In this document: piece by piece, positions 9,128 through 17,929 of the stretch
Numbering within the stretch: the stretch's first letter is position 1
Layout: the number at the start of each line of letters is the position of its first letter
DNA from: Pontibacter arcticus
GTDB taxonomy: Bacteria; Bacteroidota; Bacteroidia; Cytophagales; Hymenobacteraceae
Assembly (NCBI RefSeq): GCF_003284895.1
Contig: NZ_QMDV01000004.1
Location: forward strand, 126,501-190,500
Direction: 5' to 3'
Length of the DNA stretch: 64,000 nt
Program-made: the position numbers and the translations under genes
The notes under the pieces: model-generated
Databases searched by the model: none
Seen by the model: the letters and a program-made list of their open reading frames with translations, nothing else
What the model was told of the DNA's origin: nothing

Positions 9128-10156
9128 TCAGGATTTTGTGCGTGCTACAACTACCAGCGAGTCATCGGTATCGCGTCGGAAATCCCGGTAAACAATGGCA
9201 GCAATAATACTGCAGTCATGGCGGTGCAGGTTCGGGTATTTACTCAGGTCCCATCGTGTTTTAATACCATCCGAATGAAGGATAAGCAGCTTATAATTAT
9301 TCCACTCGTGGGTTTGGGTATTAAGCGTACTCGGAATATTATGCCCTAAAATGCCATTGTAAGCTATAATATTTTTGCTGGCTGTATTCTGGATACCCGG
9401 CCCTTCGATGTTAAAAAGCCTGCCGGCAATATTACCAATGCCGCAATAACTTAACATGTTCTGCGCCAGGTTTATGTGCACGATGGTGCCCACAGCGCCG
9501 CGTGTTTTCCGGATTGTGTTGTGTATCTGACGCAGGTTATCGGCAGGGTTTAAAGTATGGTTTACCAAAAAAGCAGCGGCTGCTTCGTTGCTGGCTTCAT
9601 TGGCGGCAGCGCCATGCCCTAATCCATCCAATACAATAAAATAACATTGTTTCCCTTTTTCTGCTATGCCAAAGCCATCGCCACAAAATTGCTCGTTGGG
9701 TTTTGGTATGGCTACCGTAGCTACCTCAAAAGGGCTTTTTCTTTTAGGTACTTCGGTTTGCCCTTTATAGATACGCGAAAGTATAACAGTGCCGCCTCCC
9801 ACAAAAGTATACATATCGAATGTATGGGACTGCCGCATAATAGCCCCTAAACCTTCGCCGGCCGTGCCGGTAGTAGAGGTCCCATCTGCTAACATGCGCT
9901 GCGGATCTTTCATGCCGGGACCATTATCCAGGCATAAAATTTCTATCGCGTTATCAGGAGTGAATTTTACAAGCAGTTCGCCGCCGGTAGGGGAGTGCTT
10001 TAAAAGGTTAGATGCCATCTCTGACACCACAATATTTATCCGGCCTACTTCAGTTGGCGAAAAGCCGTAGCTTTCGGCCATCCGGGTTATATCCCGTTTT
10101 ACAATGTTGGCGAAGCTTCTGTCGGTAAGTAGAAACCGCTGGTGTTTAACGTCCAT
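9128..10156 (-). CDS. fused GHKL ATPase and PP2C/SpoIIE-type phosphatase (RsbX-like)
   Basis: A 342-residue two-domain protein. Residues 8-130 form a GHKL ATPase (N-box SEMASNLLKH, G1 DNGPGM with Asp77, G2 GEGLGAIM). Residues 145-342 form a SpoIIE/RsbX-like PP2C phosphatase with metal-binding motifs FIVLDGLGHG (Asp177) and LILHSDGIK. In known stressosome loci RsbX dephosphorylates RsbR and RsbS and resets the complex; the fused ATPase may add a kinase or docking activity. The start overlaps the RsbT stop by 11 bp, indicating translational coupling. Confidence 0.9.
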   Translation of the reverse strand: MDVKHQRFLLTDRSFANIVKRDITRMAESYGFSPTEVGRINIVVSEMASNLLKHSPTGGELLVKFTPDNAIEILCLDNGPGMKDPQRMLADGTSTTGTAGEGLGAIMRQSHTFDMYTFVGGGTVILSRIYKGQTEVPKRKSPFEVATVAIPKPNEQFCGDGFGIAEKGKQCYFIVLDGLGHGAAANEASNEAAAAFLVNHTLNPADNLRQIHNTIRKTRGAVGTIVHINLAQNMLSYCGIGNIAGRLFNIEGPGIQNTASKNIIAYNGILGHNIPSTLNTQTHEWNNYKLLILHSDGIKTRWDLSKYPNLHRHDCSIIAAIVYRDFRRDTDDSLVVVARTKS

Positions 10157-10559
10157 TTTTCCAGTGTGTAACAGTAACTGTAGTACCAGAGCCTACCACA
10201 CTTTTAATGTCGAATTCGTTTACAAGGCGTTTGGTACCCGGTAACCCAAGGCCCAGGCTTTTGCCAGTCGAAAAGCCGTCCTGCATAGCCTGTGGTATGT
10301 TTTCTATACCGGGGCCTTCGTCTGCAAAGATCAGCCTGATGCCGTTCTGCCCGTTTTTGTTGACTATCTCAAGGGTTATTTTACCACCATTGGCATATTT
10401 TAACATGTTCCGGACAAGTTCGCTGGCTGCAGTAATAAGTTTGGTTTGGTTTACCAGACTCATTCCTATTTTCACGGCCAGCTCACGCACCCTGTTCCTG
10501 AATGGTACAACGTCTTGTTCACGCACGATTTGCATCGTGTCTTTACTCATTGTAATCAT
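10146..10559 (-). CDS. rsbT: RsbT-like switch kinase (anti-sigma-type GHKL ATPase)
   Basis: A 137-residue single GHKL domain with N-box SELVRNMLKYA, G1 FADEGPGI and G2 GKSLGLGLPGTKRL, close to RsbT of Bacillus. RsbT phosphorylates RsbR and RsbS in the stressosome, is released on stress, and then activates a downstream partner. Two in-frame ATGs are possible: 10559 (17-bp overlap with rsbS) and 10550 (8-bp overlap); both imply translational coupling. No sigma-B gene is present here, so the released RsbT must act on another target. Confidence 0.93.
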   Translation of the reverse strand: MITMSKDTMQIVREQDVVPFRNRVRELAVKIGMSLVNQTKLITAASELVRNMLKYANGGKITLEIVNKNGQNGIRLIFADEGPGIENIPQAMQDGFSTGKSLGLGLPGTKRLVNEFDIKSVVGSGTTVTVTHWKNGR

Positions 10560-10956
10560 CAGGGGCCTCTCCGTTGTCTTCGTCTTCTTGTGTAGTTAAC
10601 AAATCTGTTCTATCATAGAGCAAATCCATCCCTTTTTCTACGTTAAGGGCCGTGTGCACACCCTGCAGGGTTAAACCAAGCTCTACTAATGTAATAGCCA
10701 CGGCAGGTTGCATGCCCACTACTACAGTTTCAGCATCCATGATACGGGACATAGAAGCAATGTTGCCCAGAATACGCCCCATAAAGGAGTCAACTATATT
10801 AACTGCAGAGATATCGATGAGAACGCCACGCGCGCCGGTTTTGCTTACCATTGCGATAAGGTCATTCTCAAGATTTAGAGCCAGCCTGTCGTATAAGTCT
10901 ACTTGTATAGTTACCAACAGGAAGGGCCCCATTTTTAAAATTGGAATCCTATCCAT
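10543..10956 (-). CDS. rsbS: RsbS-like STAS-domain stressosome protein
   Basis: A 137-residue STAS domain. The conserved loop DISAVNIVDSFMGR contains Ser57, equivalent to the phosphorylated Ser59 of Bacillus RsbS. The acidic tail after residue 120 is longer than in the Firmicute protein. RsbS is the scaffold that captures RsbT in the stressosome. It begins 4 bp after the stop of the RsbR gene and overlaps rsbT. Confidence 0.93.
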   Translation of the reverse strand: MDRIPILKMGPFLLVTIQVDLYDRLALNLENDLIAMVSKTGARGVLIDISAVNIVDSFMGRILGNIASMSRIMDAETVVVGMQPAVAITLVELGLTLQGVHTALNVEKGMDLLYDRTDLLTTQEDEDNGEAPDDYNE

Positions 10957-10960
10957 GGTA

Positions 10961-11836
10961 TTATCTGATTACTTTACCTGAAAATGAGTTAGCATTCTTC
11001 TTTTTTACTTCAAGGGCAAGCATACTGAACGCCAGTTGCAACGCAGAAGATAAAGAAGCTTTAGTTTTAATATTGGAAAGGTCGATGCCCAGATGAACGA
11101 TTGTCTGCGCAATCTCGGCACGGATACCACTGATGATACACTCGGCACCCATCAGGCGGGTAGCGCTTACCGTTTTAATAAGGTGCTGTGCTACAAGCGA
11201 ATCCACGGCCGGAACACCTGAAATATCAAGTATAGCAATGTTGCTGCCTGTATTTACAATCTCCTGCAGCAGGTTTTCCATCACAATCTGCGTGCGTGAG
11301 CTATCTAGCGTGCCGATAATCGGAAGGGCAAGTATACCATCCCAAACACGGATAACCGGCGTAGAGATTTCGTTTATCTCATCTGTCTGACGAAGTATAA
11401 CTTCTTCGCGGCCGCGCAGGTAAGTTTCAAATGTATGGATGCTCAGGCTATCGATCAGTTTGTTAAACTGCAGAATCTCCTTGTACAAAACCTCAGGTTT
11501 GTCGCGCAGTTCTTTTTCCATCACATCCGTCACGGCTTGTTTCAGGCTCAGGACGTAAAGTGTAACCTCACGCGGCGAAAAACCCTGACGTGCGCGTGTT
11601 ACCGAAATATCACTTAATATATCTGTAACTTGTTCAAAATCAGAATTATAAATATCTTCTGTGTTTCCTTTTTCCAGGGCAGAAGTAAGTTTATCCAACA
11701 ACTCTTCTGACTGGCGACGTAACTCATCATTAGAGATCAGGTCTTCGCGAAGCGACTCTTCCGTTAACTGATTTTTAATCCAGTTTTCAAGTATCGTCTT
11801 TTTTTTCTTTTTGAGCAGTTGTGCCGATTGGTTCAT
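10961..11836 (-). CDS. rsbR: RsbR-like stressosome sensor (RsbRD-type N-terminus plus STAS)
   Basis: A 291-residue protein, first gene of the operon. Residues 10-145 are an all-helical sensor domain resembling the RsbRD N-terminal family rather than a PAS or haem-globin sensor. Residues 155-275 are a STAS domain. By alignment from memory with RsbRA, the two RsbT phosphorylation sites fall at Ser179 (GTLDSSR) and Ser213 (GVPAVDSLV); both are Thr in Bacillus RsbRA. The ligand or stress sensed cannot be read from the sequence. Confidence 0.9.
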   Translation of the reverse strand: MNQSAQLLKKKKKTILENWIKNQLTEESLREDLISNDELRRQSEELLDKLTSALEKGNTEDIYNSDFEQVTDILSDISVTRARQGFSPREVTLYVLSLKQAVTDVMEKELRDKPEVLYKEILQFNKLIDSLSIHTFETYLRGREEVILRQTDEINEISTPVIRVWDGILALPIIGTLDSSRTQIVMENLLQEIVNTGSNIAILDISGVPAVDSLVAQHLIKTVSATRLMGAECIISGIRAEIAQTIVHLGIDLSNIKTKASLSSALQLAFSMLALEVKKKNANSFSGKVIR

Positions 11837-12197
11837 GTTTTTTTATCTCTTAAGCGTATCGCAGTGTTTATCAGGAACAGATTATATACGAAGATATAAT
11901 TATAAAATAAGCATACCTATAATCTATGGTAAAACCACTGGCATACGATGTACTAATATTATTGCAAAGCTCACTCATACGGTTGTAAGTGGTTTAAGAT
12001 ACATGCAGCTGTTGTTAATAAAACGGAACGTGGGTTTTGTTTCCTAAACAGAAGCGTACTTATGATTCGAGTGATTACTTCTTGGTAATGAATAGATTAT
12101 GATTTATCCTGCTAGTAAAACCAGAATCTAGAGGAGTGGTGCCACCTGGTTTGTACATTCTGTAACAAACAGAATTATTTATACTTTGAAGCGCCAC
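11837..12197. other. AT-rich upstream region of the stressosome operon
   Basis: This 361-bp stretch lies between the divergent start of rsbR and the terminator of the tRNA. It should contain the rsb operon promoter, but no clean -7 box is visible on the minus strand. No coding frame or structured RNA was recognised. A TATACTTTG motif lies at about 12180. Confidence 0.4.
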
Positions 12198-12234
12198 AAA
12201 AAAAAGCCCTGTAAACATACATTTACAGGGCTTT
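12198..12234 (-). terminator. terminator of the tRNA-Arg gene
   Basis: A 13-bp perfect stem AAAGCCCTGTAAA / TTTACAGGGCTTT (12203-12215 and 12222-12234) with, on the minus strand, a run of eight T. It lies 13 bp beyond the tRNA 3' end. Confidence 0.85.
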
Positions 12235-12246
12235 AAAGCTTTACAG

Positions 12247-12320
12247 TGCACTCGAAGGGATTCGAACCCCTAACCGTCGGAGCCGAAATCCGATATTCTA
12301 TCCAGTTGAACTACGAGTGC
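12247..12320 (-). tRNA. tRNA-Arg(UCG)
   Basis: A 74-nt cloverleaf on the minus strand. The acceptor stem GCACTCG pairs with CGAGTGC, followed by discriminator A. The anticodon stem TCGGA/TCCGA encloses the loop TTTCGGC, giving anticodon UCG, which reads CGA (Arg). The T arm contains GGTTCGAATCC. CCA is not encoded. Confidence 0.95.
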
Positions 12321-12493
12321 AGGAATGCAAAAATAGGAACAATGGCGTTAAAACGAAACTTTCGGGCTTAAATTTATAAAGTTAAATCCTGCCGTTAACA
12401 TATGCGCCTGTTAATTTACTTGCAGCCAAAACAATACCCTCAATTTTTGAGTTTATAGATAACAAGTCAGACATTAAAATAACAAAGCTAACT

Positions 12494-12910
12494 ATGGAAA
12501 AACTGTATACGGCAGAAGTAACTGCTACAGGAGGCCGACGTGGCCACGTAAAATCATCAGACGGAATTATTGATATGCCCCTTTCTATACCGGAAGGCTT
12601 AGGCGGCGAAAAAGGAAAAACCAACCCTGAGCAATTGTTTGCAGCCGGGTATGCAGCCTGTTTTCAGAGTGCCCTGATGGTGGTAGCTGCTCAGCACAAA
12701 GAGCGCCTCGATCCGGCATCTACTGTAAAAGCATACGTAGACCTGCTTAGAGGTGAAAATCACGCGTATGGCCTGGGCGTTAAGCTTGAAGTAGAGCTAA
12801 AAGGCGTTGACCGTGAAAAAGCAATACAGATGGTAAACGAAGCGCACCAGATTTGCCCATACTCTGTTGGCGTGCAAGGTAACATCGAAGTAGAACTGGA
12901 AGTGATTTAA
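12494..12910 (+). CDS. organic hydroperoxide resistance protein (Ohr/OsmC)
   Basis: A 138-residue thiol peroxidase of the Ohr subgroup, which reduces organic hydroperoxides with lipoyl thiols. It starts MEKLYTAEVTATGGRRGHVKS as Ohr proteins do, with the conserved Arg near the start. The two redox cysteines are Cys56 (YAACFQSAL) and Cys121 (ICPYSV). Length is normal for the family. Ohr is often controlled by an OhrR repressor, but none is present here. It is monocistronic and is followed by a repeat-containing spacer. Confidence 0.95.
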   Translation: MEKLYTAEVTATGGRRGHVKSSDGIIDMPLSIPEGLGGEKGKTNPEQLFAAGYAACFQSALMVVAAQHKERLDPASTVKAYVDLLRGENHAYGLGVKLEVELKGVDREKAIQMVNEAHQICPYSVGVQGNIEVELEVI

Positions 12911-12978
12911 ATTAGAAATTTTAGAAGTCAAAAAGGTAAAAAATGAAGCTGTTTAGTGTTTTAAAAGAAAACTGATGC

Positions 12979-13067
12979 AGGTTGCCCTTGCTGCGTATTT
13001 TCACCAGCAAGCATTAGTAGGCTAACGTATAGTTGTCGGTGAAAACACCAACAACGGCGGGTTTGGG
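12979..13067. repeat. facing pair of short hairpin repeats
   Basis: Two related hairpin elements lie head to head. On the minus strand, 12979-13013 reads CTTGCTGGTGAAAATACGC..; on the plus strand, 13028-13067 reads AGTTGTCGGTGAAAACACC followed by AACAACGGCGGG. Each has a GGTG-AAAA-CACC-like fold flanked by a GGGC/GGCG tag. A third copy lies at 20003-20041. The arrangement resembles a REP/BIME pair. Confidence 0.6.
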
Positions 13068-13134
13068 CAAATAATCTATGATACTAAACAACTTCAATGA
13101 TAACTTTTAACTTCTGAACTTTCTAACTTTTCTT

Positions 13135-13192
13135 AAAGTATAAAAACAAAAAAGGCTGCCAGTTACGGCAGCCTTTTTTGTTTTTATACTTT
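13135..13192. terminator. bidirectional terminator with 26-bp perfect stem
   Basis: Bases 13135-13160 and 13167-13192 are perfect inverted copies around the loop AGTTAC. The core is AAAAAAGGCTGCC / GGCAGCCTTTTTT. The outer ends of the stem are AAAGTATA and TATACTTT, so the window's repeated motif forms the base of the hairpin. It serves sucC, whose stop is 5 bp away. Confidence 0.9.
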
Positions 13193-13197
13193 AGAGA

Positions 13198-14400
13198 TTA
13201 AGCTCCAACTTCAGCTAAAACCTGCTTTACTTTTTCAGCGGCTTCTTTCAAAGCTACGGCAGAGTAAACTTTCAGGCCAGACTCGTCGATGATGCGGGCA
13301 CCTTCTTCAGCGTTTGTACCTTGCAGACGAACGATGATCGGAACACGGATATCACCAATGTTTTTGTAAGCCTCTACTACACCATTTGCAACACGATCGC
13401 AACGAACAATACCACCAAAGATGTTGATCAGGATCGCTTTTACGTTCGGGTCTTTCAGGATAATGCGGAAACCAGCTTCAACAGTCTGTGCATTTGCCCC
13501 ACCACCTACATCAAGGAAGTTAGCGGGCTCGCCACCGGAAAGTTTAATAATATCCATGGTAGCCATAGCCAGACCAGCACCGTTCACCATACAGCCAACG
13601 TTACCGTCCAGCTTTACATAGTTCAGGTTCGATTCGCTTGCCTCAACCTCCAACGGATCTTCTTCTGAAGTATCGCGCAGGGCAGCCAGGTCTTTATGAC
13701 GGAACAGTGCATTCTCATCTAAATCAACTTTCGCATCTACCGCTAAGATCTTGTTGTCTGAAGTTTTCAGAACAGGGTTGATCTCAAACATAGATGAGTC
13801 TGTCTCAACATAAGCTTTGTACAGGTTTGTGATGAATTTCACCATCTCCTTAAAAGCTTCGCCTTCTAAGCCAAACGCGAAAGCGATTTTATTGGCCTGG
13901 AAAGGACGCAGCCCAACAGCCGGATCGATCCATTCTTTGATGATCTTCTCTGGTGTGTGCTCAGCAACTTCTTCGATGTCCATACCACCTTCAGTAGATG
14001 CCATGATCACGTTCTGACCTTTTGCACGGTCAAGCAGAATGCTCAGGTAAAATTCTTTCGGATCAGACTCGCCAGGGTAATAAACATCTTGTGCAACAAG
14101 TACTTTATTTACCAGTTTGCCTTCCGGGCCTGTCTGGTGCGTTACCAGTGTCATGCCTAAAATCTGGCCTGCAATTTCTTTAACCTGGTCAAGGTTTTTA
14201 GCAAGCTTAACGCCACCACCTTTGCCACGGCCACCTGCATGTATCTGTGCTTTAATTACATGCCAGCTGGTGCCGGTTTGCTCGGTTAGCTTTTTGGCCG
14301 CTTCTACAGCTTCCTCCGGCGTGTCAGCTACGATACCTTCCTGTATGCGTACGCCGAAGCTCTTTAAAATGTCTTTACCCTGATATTCGTGTATGTTCAT
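13198..14400 (-). CDS. sucC: succinate-CoA ligase (ADP-forming) subunit beta
   Basis: A 400-residue ATP-grasp subunit of succinyl-CoA synthetase, which makes ATP from succinyl-CoA in the TCA cycle. It begins [12 protein letters not shown] as in most SucC proteins. The ATP-grasp part includes [16 protein letters not shown] and the C-terminal ligase domain has [23 protein letters not shown] and [10 protein letters not shown]. Length is normal. The alpha subunit sucD is not adjacent, which is common in Bacteroidota. The start ATG at 14400 is unambiguous. Confidence 0.97.
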   Translation of the reverse strand: MNIHEYQGKDILKSFGVRIQEGIVADTPEEAVEAAKKLTEQTGTSWHVIKAQIHAGGRGKGGGVKLAKNLDQVKEIAGQILGMTLVTHQTGPEGKLVNKVLVAQDVYYPGESDPKEFYLSILLDRAKGQNVIMASTEGGMDIEEVAEHTPEKIIKEWIDPAVGLRPFQANKIAFAFGLEGEAFKEMVKFITNLYKAYVETDSSMFEINPVLKTSDNKILAVDAKVDLDENALFRHKDLAALRDTSEEDPLEVEASESNLNYVKLDGNVGCMVNGAGLAMATMDIIKLSGGEPANFLDVGGGANAQTVEAGFRIILKDPNVKAILINIFGGIVRCDRVANGVVEAYKNIGDIRVPIIVRLQGTNAEEGARIIDESGLKVYSAVALKEAAEKVKQVLAEVGA

Positions 14401-14611
14401 GCTTTCAGTTTTAATGGACGCACGAAAGTACGTCTTCTTAGCTTTAAATTCAAGTAATGCTTTTTTAAAATCTTAAGGTAAAACAGCATATCACAAGTTT
14501 TGTTAGGGCCGGTGTTAGAGGTGCGGTACATAAAACTATAACAAGTAGAGCACATGAAAGGTAAAACAAAAGAAGATATGATGTTTTACGGTTAGTTTTT
14601 ACCTGTTGCCT

Positions 14612-15664
14612 ATGCCTGCTACCTATACTTTTGCAAAACGTGTGCTGCTTGCTGCTTTCATTATACTTTTAACTGCAGCCGGTTTTTATTTGTTGGGAAA
14701 ACAAGCCTATTTCTTTTTACTGGTTTTTGCCGGTGTATTGATGGCAGTTATGTTTTGTGGCATTACCGATTGGATTGTGGGCAAAACGCACATGAAACGA
14801 GGAATAGCACTGTTGCTATCAGTTATCCTTTTCTTTGGTTTGCTGATCGGGGCTTTCTGGCTGCTGGCTCCTACAGTAGGGCAGCAGATAAAAGAAATGC
14901 AGCAAACCTTACCGCAGGCGCTCACGAGCGTAGAAAGCTGGGTCAGTAGCCAAAGCTGGGGCGACAAGGTACTGGATAAAGTGCCGGATGATCTGAGCAG
15001 CATGCTGCCAAAGCAGAAAACCATTATATCGGGAGTTACTGGGGCTTTTTCTACCGTTCTGGGCTTCCTCACCGATTTTTTTATTGTGGTGATAACAGCC
15101 CTGTTTTTTGCATCCAATCCGAAGTTATATACCCATGGTTTCACCAGATTATTTCCGGTAAAAAGCAGAACGCGCGTACTGGAGGTACTTGATGCGTGTT
15201 ATACAACGCTCAAACTCTGGTTGGTTGCCATGCTTTTGGCGATGGCTATCATTGGCATAAGTACAGCAATCGGGTATAGTTTAATCGGCTTGCCTCTGGC
15301 GTTCGCGCTGGCGTTTATTGCGTTTCTGTTTGCGTTCATTCCCAATATCGGCCCCTGGATTGCCGGGTTGCCTGCTTTGCTGATAGGCCTGACAGAAGGA
15401 GGCCAGATGGCATTGTACGTGTTGCTGATTTATGGGGGGATCCAGCTATTTGAAAGCTATCTTATTACACCTTTAATTTTCCAGAAAACAGTAGACTTGC
15501 CGCCGGCGTTGCTGCTTTTTTTTCAGGTATTGCTTGGTATCCTGCTTGGTGCGATGGGGCTTTTGCTGGCAGCGCCTATACTGGCCGTTATCATGGTGCT
15601 GGTGCAGGAGCTGTATGTAAAAGATGTGCTGGAAAAACCACAGGTACAAAAACCGATGTCCTGA
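14612..15664 (+). CDS. AI-2E family transporter (PerM/YdiK type permease)
   Basis: A 350-residue polytopic inner-membrane protein with about eight membrane segments: a pair at 10-55, one at 65-85, a soluble middle part at about 95-150, one near 152-172, then a cluster at 205-330. The C-terminal region has the family pattern PNIGPWIAGLPALLIGL and LITPLIFQKTVDLPP. Members of this family export small molecules or act as antiporters; the name AI-2 exporter is a family label and the substrate here is unknown. I chose the ATG at 14612 over a TTG at 14606. Confidence 0.9.
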   Translation: MPATYTFAKRVLLAAFIILLTAAGFYLLGKQAYFFLLVFAGVLMAVMFCGITDWIVGKTHMKRGIALLLSVILFFGLLIGAFWLLAPTVGQQIKEMQQTLPQALTSVESWVSSQSWGDKVLDKVPDDLSSMLPKQKTIISGVTGAFSTVLGFLTDFFIVVITALFFASNPKLYTHGFTRLFPVKSRTRVLEVLDACYTTLKLWLVAMLLAMAIIGISTAIGYSLIGLPLAFALAFIAFLFAFIPNIGPWIAGLPALLIGLTEGGQMALYVLLIYGGIQLFESYLITPLIFQKTVDLPPALLLFFQVLLGILLGAMGLLLAAPILAVIMVLVQELYVKDVLEKPQVQKPMS

Positions 15665-15772
15665 TTTTCTGAATTTTTATACTTTGGAAACCTGCATCCG
15701 TACACGGCCTGAAAATTACAAGCTAATAGTTACAGCATTTAACCTGGCAGGCGTTGGTATTTTAAGAGCGCA

Positions 15773-15804
15773 TTGCTAAAGTATAGGTTTGTTTTGTAGC
15801 TTTG
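15773..15804 (+). promoter_or_regulatory. predicted promoter of the LolD-like gene
   Basis: The -7 box TAGCTTTG (15797-15804) fits the Bacteroidota consensus TAnnTTTG. A TTG at 15773-15775 lies 21 bp upstream as a -33 element. A start near 15810 would leave a leader of about 40 nt before the GTG start at 15851. Confidence 0.5.
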
Positions 15805-15850
15805 GCTGATTTAAGTTTTAATTGATTGCTCTTTTACAAATACATAAGCT

Positions 15851-16507
15851 GTGCTCCAGGTATCTAACATTTACAAAAAATACGGTACGTTGCCTGTCCT
15901 TAAAGGCATTGATCTTTCCATACTTCCCGGCGAGGTAGTATCGATTGTGGGTGCTTCGGGTGCCGGCAAAAGTACGTTGCTGCACATTTTAGGAACCCTG
16001 GATACGGCAGATTCCGGCGATGTGATGTTTGATGACAAGAACATCGCTAAAATGAATGCCGCCGAAATGGCCCGTTTCCGGAACAAGCACATCGGGTTTA
16101 TTTTCCAGTTTCATAACCTGCTGCCCGAGTTTACGGCCCTCGAAAACGCCTGTTTGCCGGGTTACTTAGGTGGCTTCCCGGAGAAAGAAGTAGAGGAGCG
16201 TGCAGCCCATTTGCTGGATATGCTGGGGCTATCGCATCGCCTGCACCACAAACCTTCCGAAATGTCGGGTGGGGAGCAGCAACGCACGGCTGTGGCGCGC
16301 GCGCTGATCAACTCACCACGCATTATTTTTGCAGATGAACCCAGCGGTAACCTGGATTCGAAAAACGCCGACGAGCTGCACAATATCTTTTTTAAGCTGC
16401 GCGATGAGTTTAACCAGACCTTTGTACTGGTGACGCATAATGAGCAGCTGGCTAACATGGCCGACCGCCGGCTGGTAATGAAAGACGGCCTGATTGTAGG
16501 CAGCTAA
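15851..16507 (+). CDS. lolD: ABC transporter ATP-binding protein, LolD-like
   Basis: A 218-residue ABC ATPase. Walker A is GASGAGKST (34-42), the Q-loop Gln86 is in FIFQFHNLL, the signature is MSGGEQQR (about 138-145), and Walker B IIFADEP gives catalytic Glu163. The FIFQFHNLLPEFTALEN block is typical of LolD, which powers release of lipoproteins from the inner membrane. The permease partner (LolC/E) is not adjacent. The start codon is GTG, the only good start at the family's normal N-terminus. Confidence 0.88.
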   Translation: MLQVSNIYKKYGTLPVLKGIDLSILPGEVVSIVGASGAGKSTLLHILGTLDTADSGDVMFDDKNIAKMNAAEMARFRNKHIGFIFQFHNLLPEFTALENACLPGYLGGFPEKEVEERAAHLLDMLGLSHRLHHKPSEMSGGEQQRTAVARALINSPRIIFADEPSGNLDSKNADELHNIFFKLRDEFNQTFVLVTHNEQLANMADRRLVMKDGLIVGS

Positions 16508-16821
16508 GTTATACTTCAGACATATTGTTAATTATACTTTGTCGCTCTGTTTCCATACTTTACATGGGAGCAGAGCGATTTCTTTTTGTAAAGCCTGCTA
16601 CTTGTAACGCAAGTTTTATACTTCTTACCTTAATCCAACTCTGGGCTGTACTTTTACGTAGTTAATCTTTACCCGCTGCTCAACTTTTAGCTTTTTGATA
16701 CAACTGTGGCAATAGCCAAAAATATTAAAAAAATAATTTATAAGTTACTGATAATCAGTGTTATAAATTTTATAATTTTTAGCATTTTTTGCACTATTCT
16801 ACACAGGGTTGTGTTTGATAT
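16508..16821. other. AT-rich intergenic region
   Basis: This 314-bp region holds no gene. It contains several TATACTT-type motifs (16512-16625) and a strongly AT-rich tract at about 16700-16800, probably the promoter region of the next gene. No clear -7 box could be fixed. Confidence 0.4.
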
Positions 16822-17637
16822 ATGTACTACAATAAGAAGCTAAGAGATATGAATCAACCAGAGAAAGAAACAAAAGTGTTGCAGAAGAAGGCAAAGGTCG
16901 AGAGTTATGATATTGCCAAATCTGACGAGACACTACATCTGGCGGTTGACCTGGCTAAGTTTATAAAGGAAAACCGATTATACCAGAATATACAGGGCAA
17001 AGAATATGTAAACGTCGAAGGCTGGCAATATGCCGGATCGCGACTAGGTATACTTCCTGTAGTAGACCATGTGGTTAACATCAGCACAGATGATGAGATA
17101 AAATACCAGGCAAAAGTTAATTTACTTGATCTGCGCAGTCAGCAGATTGTAGGTGCCGGTTTTGCCATCTGTTCTAACAAAGAGAGTGGTAAAAAATATT
17201 ACCAGGAATTTGCGATTGCCTCAATGGCGCAGACAAGAGCTATTGGTAAAGCATATCGTAACATACTGGCCTGGGTAATTCGTGCTGCCGGTTATGAGCC
17301 AACTCCTACCGAGGAAATGGATTATGCAGGCAACGAGCCAGTAGGCAAAGCAGCCGTACCAACCGAGAAGAAGGCAACCATGCGTGCTGCAGCTGCGAAT
17401 ACTGCTACTCCAGAGCCTACAGCAGAAGAAGTGGCAACAAACAGTGTACGGTATGCATCTGCCAAGCAGAAAGAAGAGATCATCAGACTGCTGAACAACC
17501 CGGTTATCACGCGCCAGGAAAAAACAAAGATGCTGCTTAACATTAACCGCTTTGACGAAGAACGCGCCGCACAGGCCATCGAGAAACTGAAGAAAGTGAT
17601 CGAAGACCGTGAAGACGGACAATCTGCCGCAGCGTAA
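16822..17637 (+). CDS. conserved protein resembling phage-associated Rad52/Erf-like recombination proteins (tentative)
   Basis: A 271-residue cytosolic protein. Residues 35-165 form one conserved domain with blocks YVNVEGWQYAGSRLGI, GAGFAICSNKESGKK and FAIASMAQTRAIGKAYRN, ending AGYEPTPTEEMD. Similar blocks are familiar from phage-encoded proteins placed near single-strand annealing functions; assignment to a Rad52-like fold is my inference. A low-complexity Ala/Thr/Pro linker (about 172-207) leads to a helical C-terminal tail (210-262) with KQKEEIIRLLNN, similar to tails that contact nucleic acid or partner proteins. An alternative start is the ATG at 16849. RecQ follows downstream, suggesting DNA repair, but they are separated by a terminator. 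Confidence 0.6.
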   Translation: MYYNKKLRDMNQPEKETKVLQKKAKVESYDIAKSDETLHLAVDLAKFIKENRLYQNIQGKEYVNVEGWQYAGSRLGILPVVDHVVNISTDDEIKYQAKVNLLDLRSQQIVGAGFAICSNKESGKKYYQEFAIASMAQTRAIGKAYRNILAWVIRAAGYEPTPTEEMDYAGNEPVGKAAVPTEKKATMRAAAANTATPEPTAEEVATNSVRYASAKQKEEIIRLLNNPVITRQEKTKMLLNINRFDEERAAQAIEKLKKVIEDREDGQSAAA

Positions 17638-17656
17638 GTAAATTTATACTTATCCT

Positions 17657-17692
17657 AAACCCTTTTACTTTTTTAGTGAAAGGGTTTTTTTA
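17657..17692 (+). terminator. terminator after the recombination-like gene
   Basis: An imperfect stem AAACCCTTTT-ACT / AGTGAAAGGGTTT with a short T loop, followed by seven T. It lies 20 bp past the stop codon. Confidence 0.8.
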
Positions 17693-17759
17693 TGCCCGGT
17701 TTATACTTTGAAAATGAGAATAGGGCATAGTTTTGAAATGAAGAAGTGAATTAAGTGTA

Positions 17760-17929
17760 GACCCACCCCTAACCCCTCCGATGAGGGGAATTAGTTTGTA
17801 GCAGGACTCGAAAGCAATTCCTGTTAAAGTAATCTTGGTATTCACACTCGTGGGACGCGAGCGAGGGCTGAAAAGTATAATTAAGCTTCAGCAGAGAATT
17901 CCCCTCCTTGGAGGGGTTGGGGTGGGTTT
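17760..17929. repeat. inverted pair of CCCCTCC hairpin repeats upstream of recQ
   Basis: Copy 1 (17760-17792) reads ACCCACCCCTAACCCCTCC then GAGGGGAATT. Copy 2 (17896-17929) is its inverse: AATTCCCCTCC..GGAGGGG followed by TTGGGGTGGGTTT. They match over about 33 bp with about four differences. The 104 bp between them hold no frame. Each copy can form a small CCCCTCC/GGAGGGG hairpin. Confidence 0.75.
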
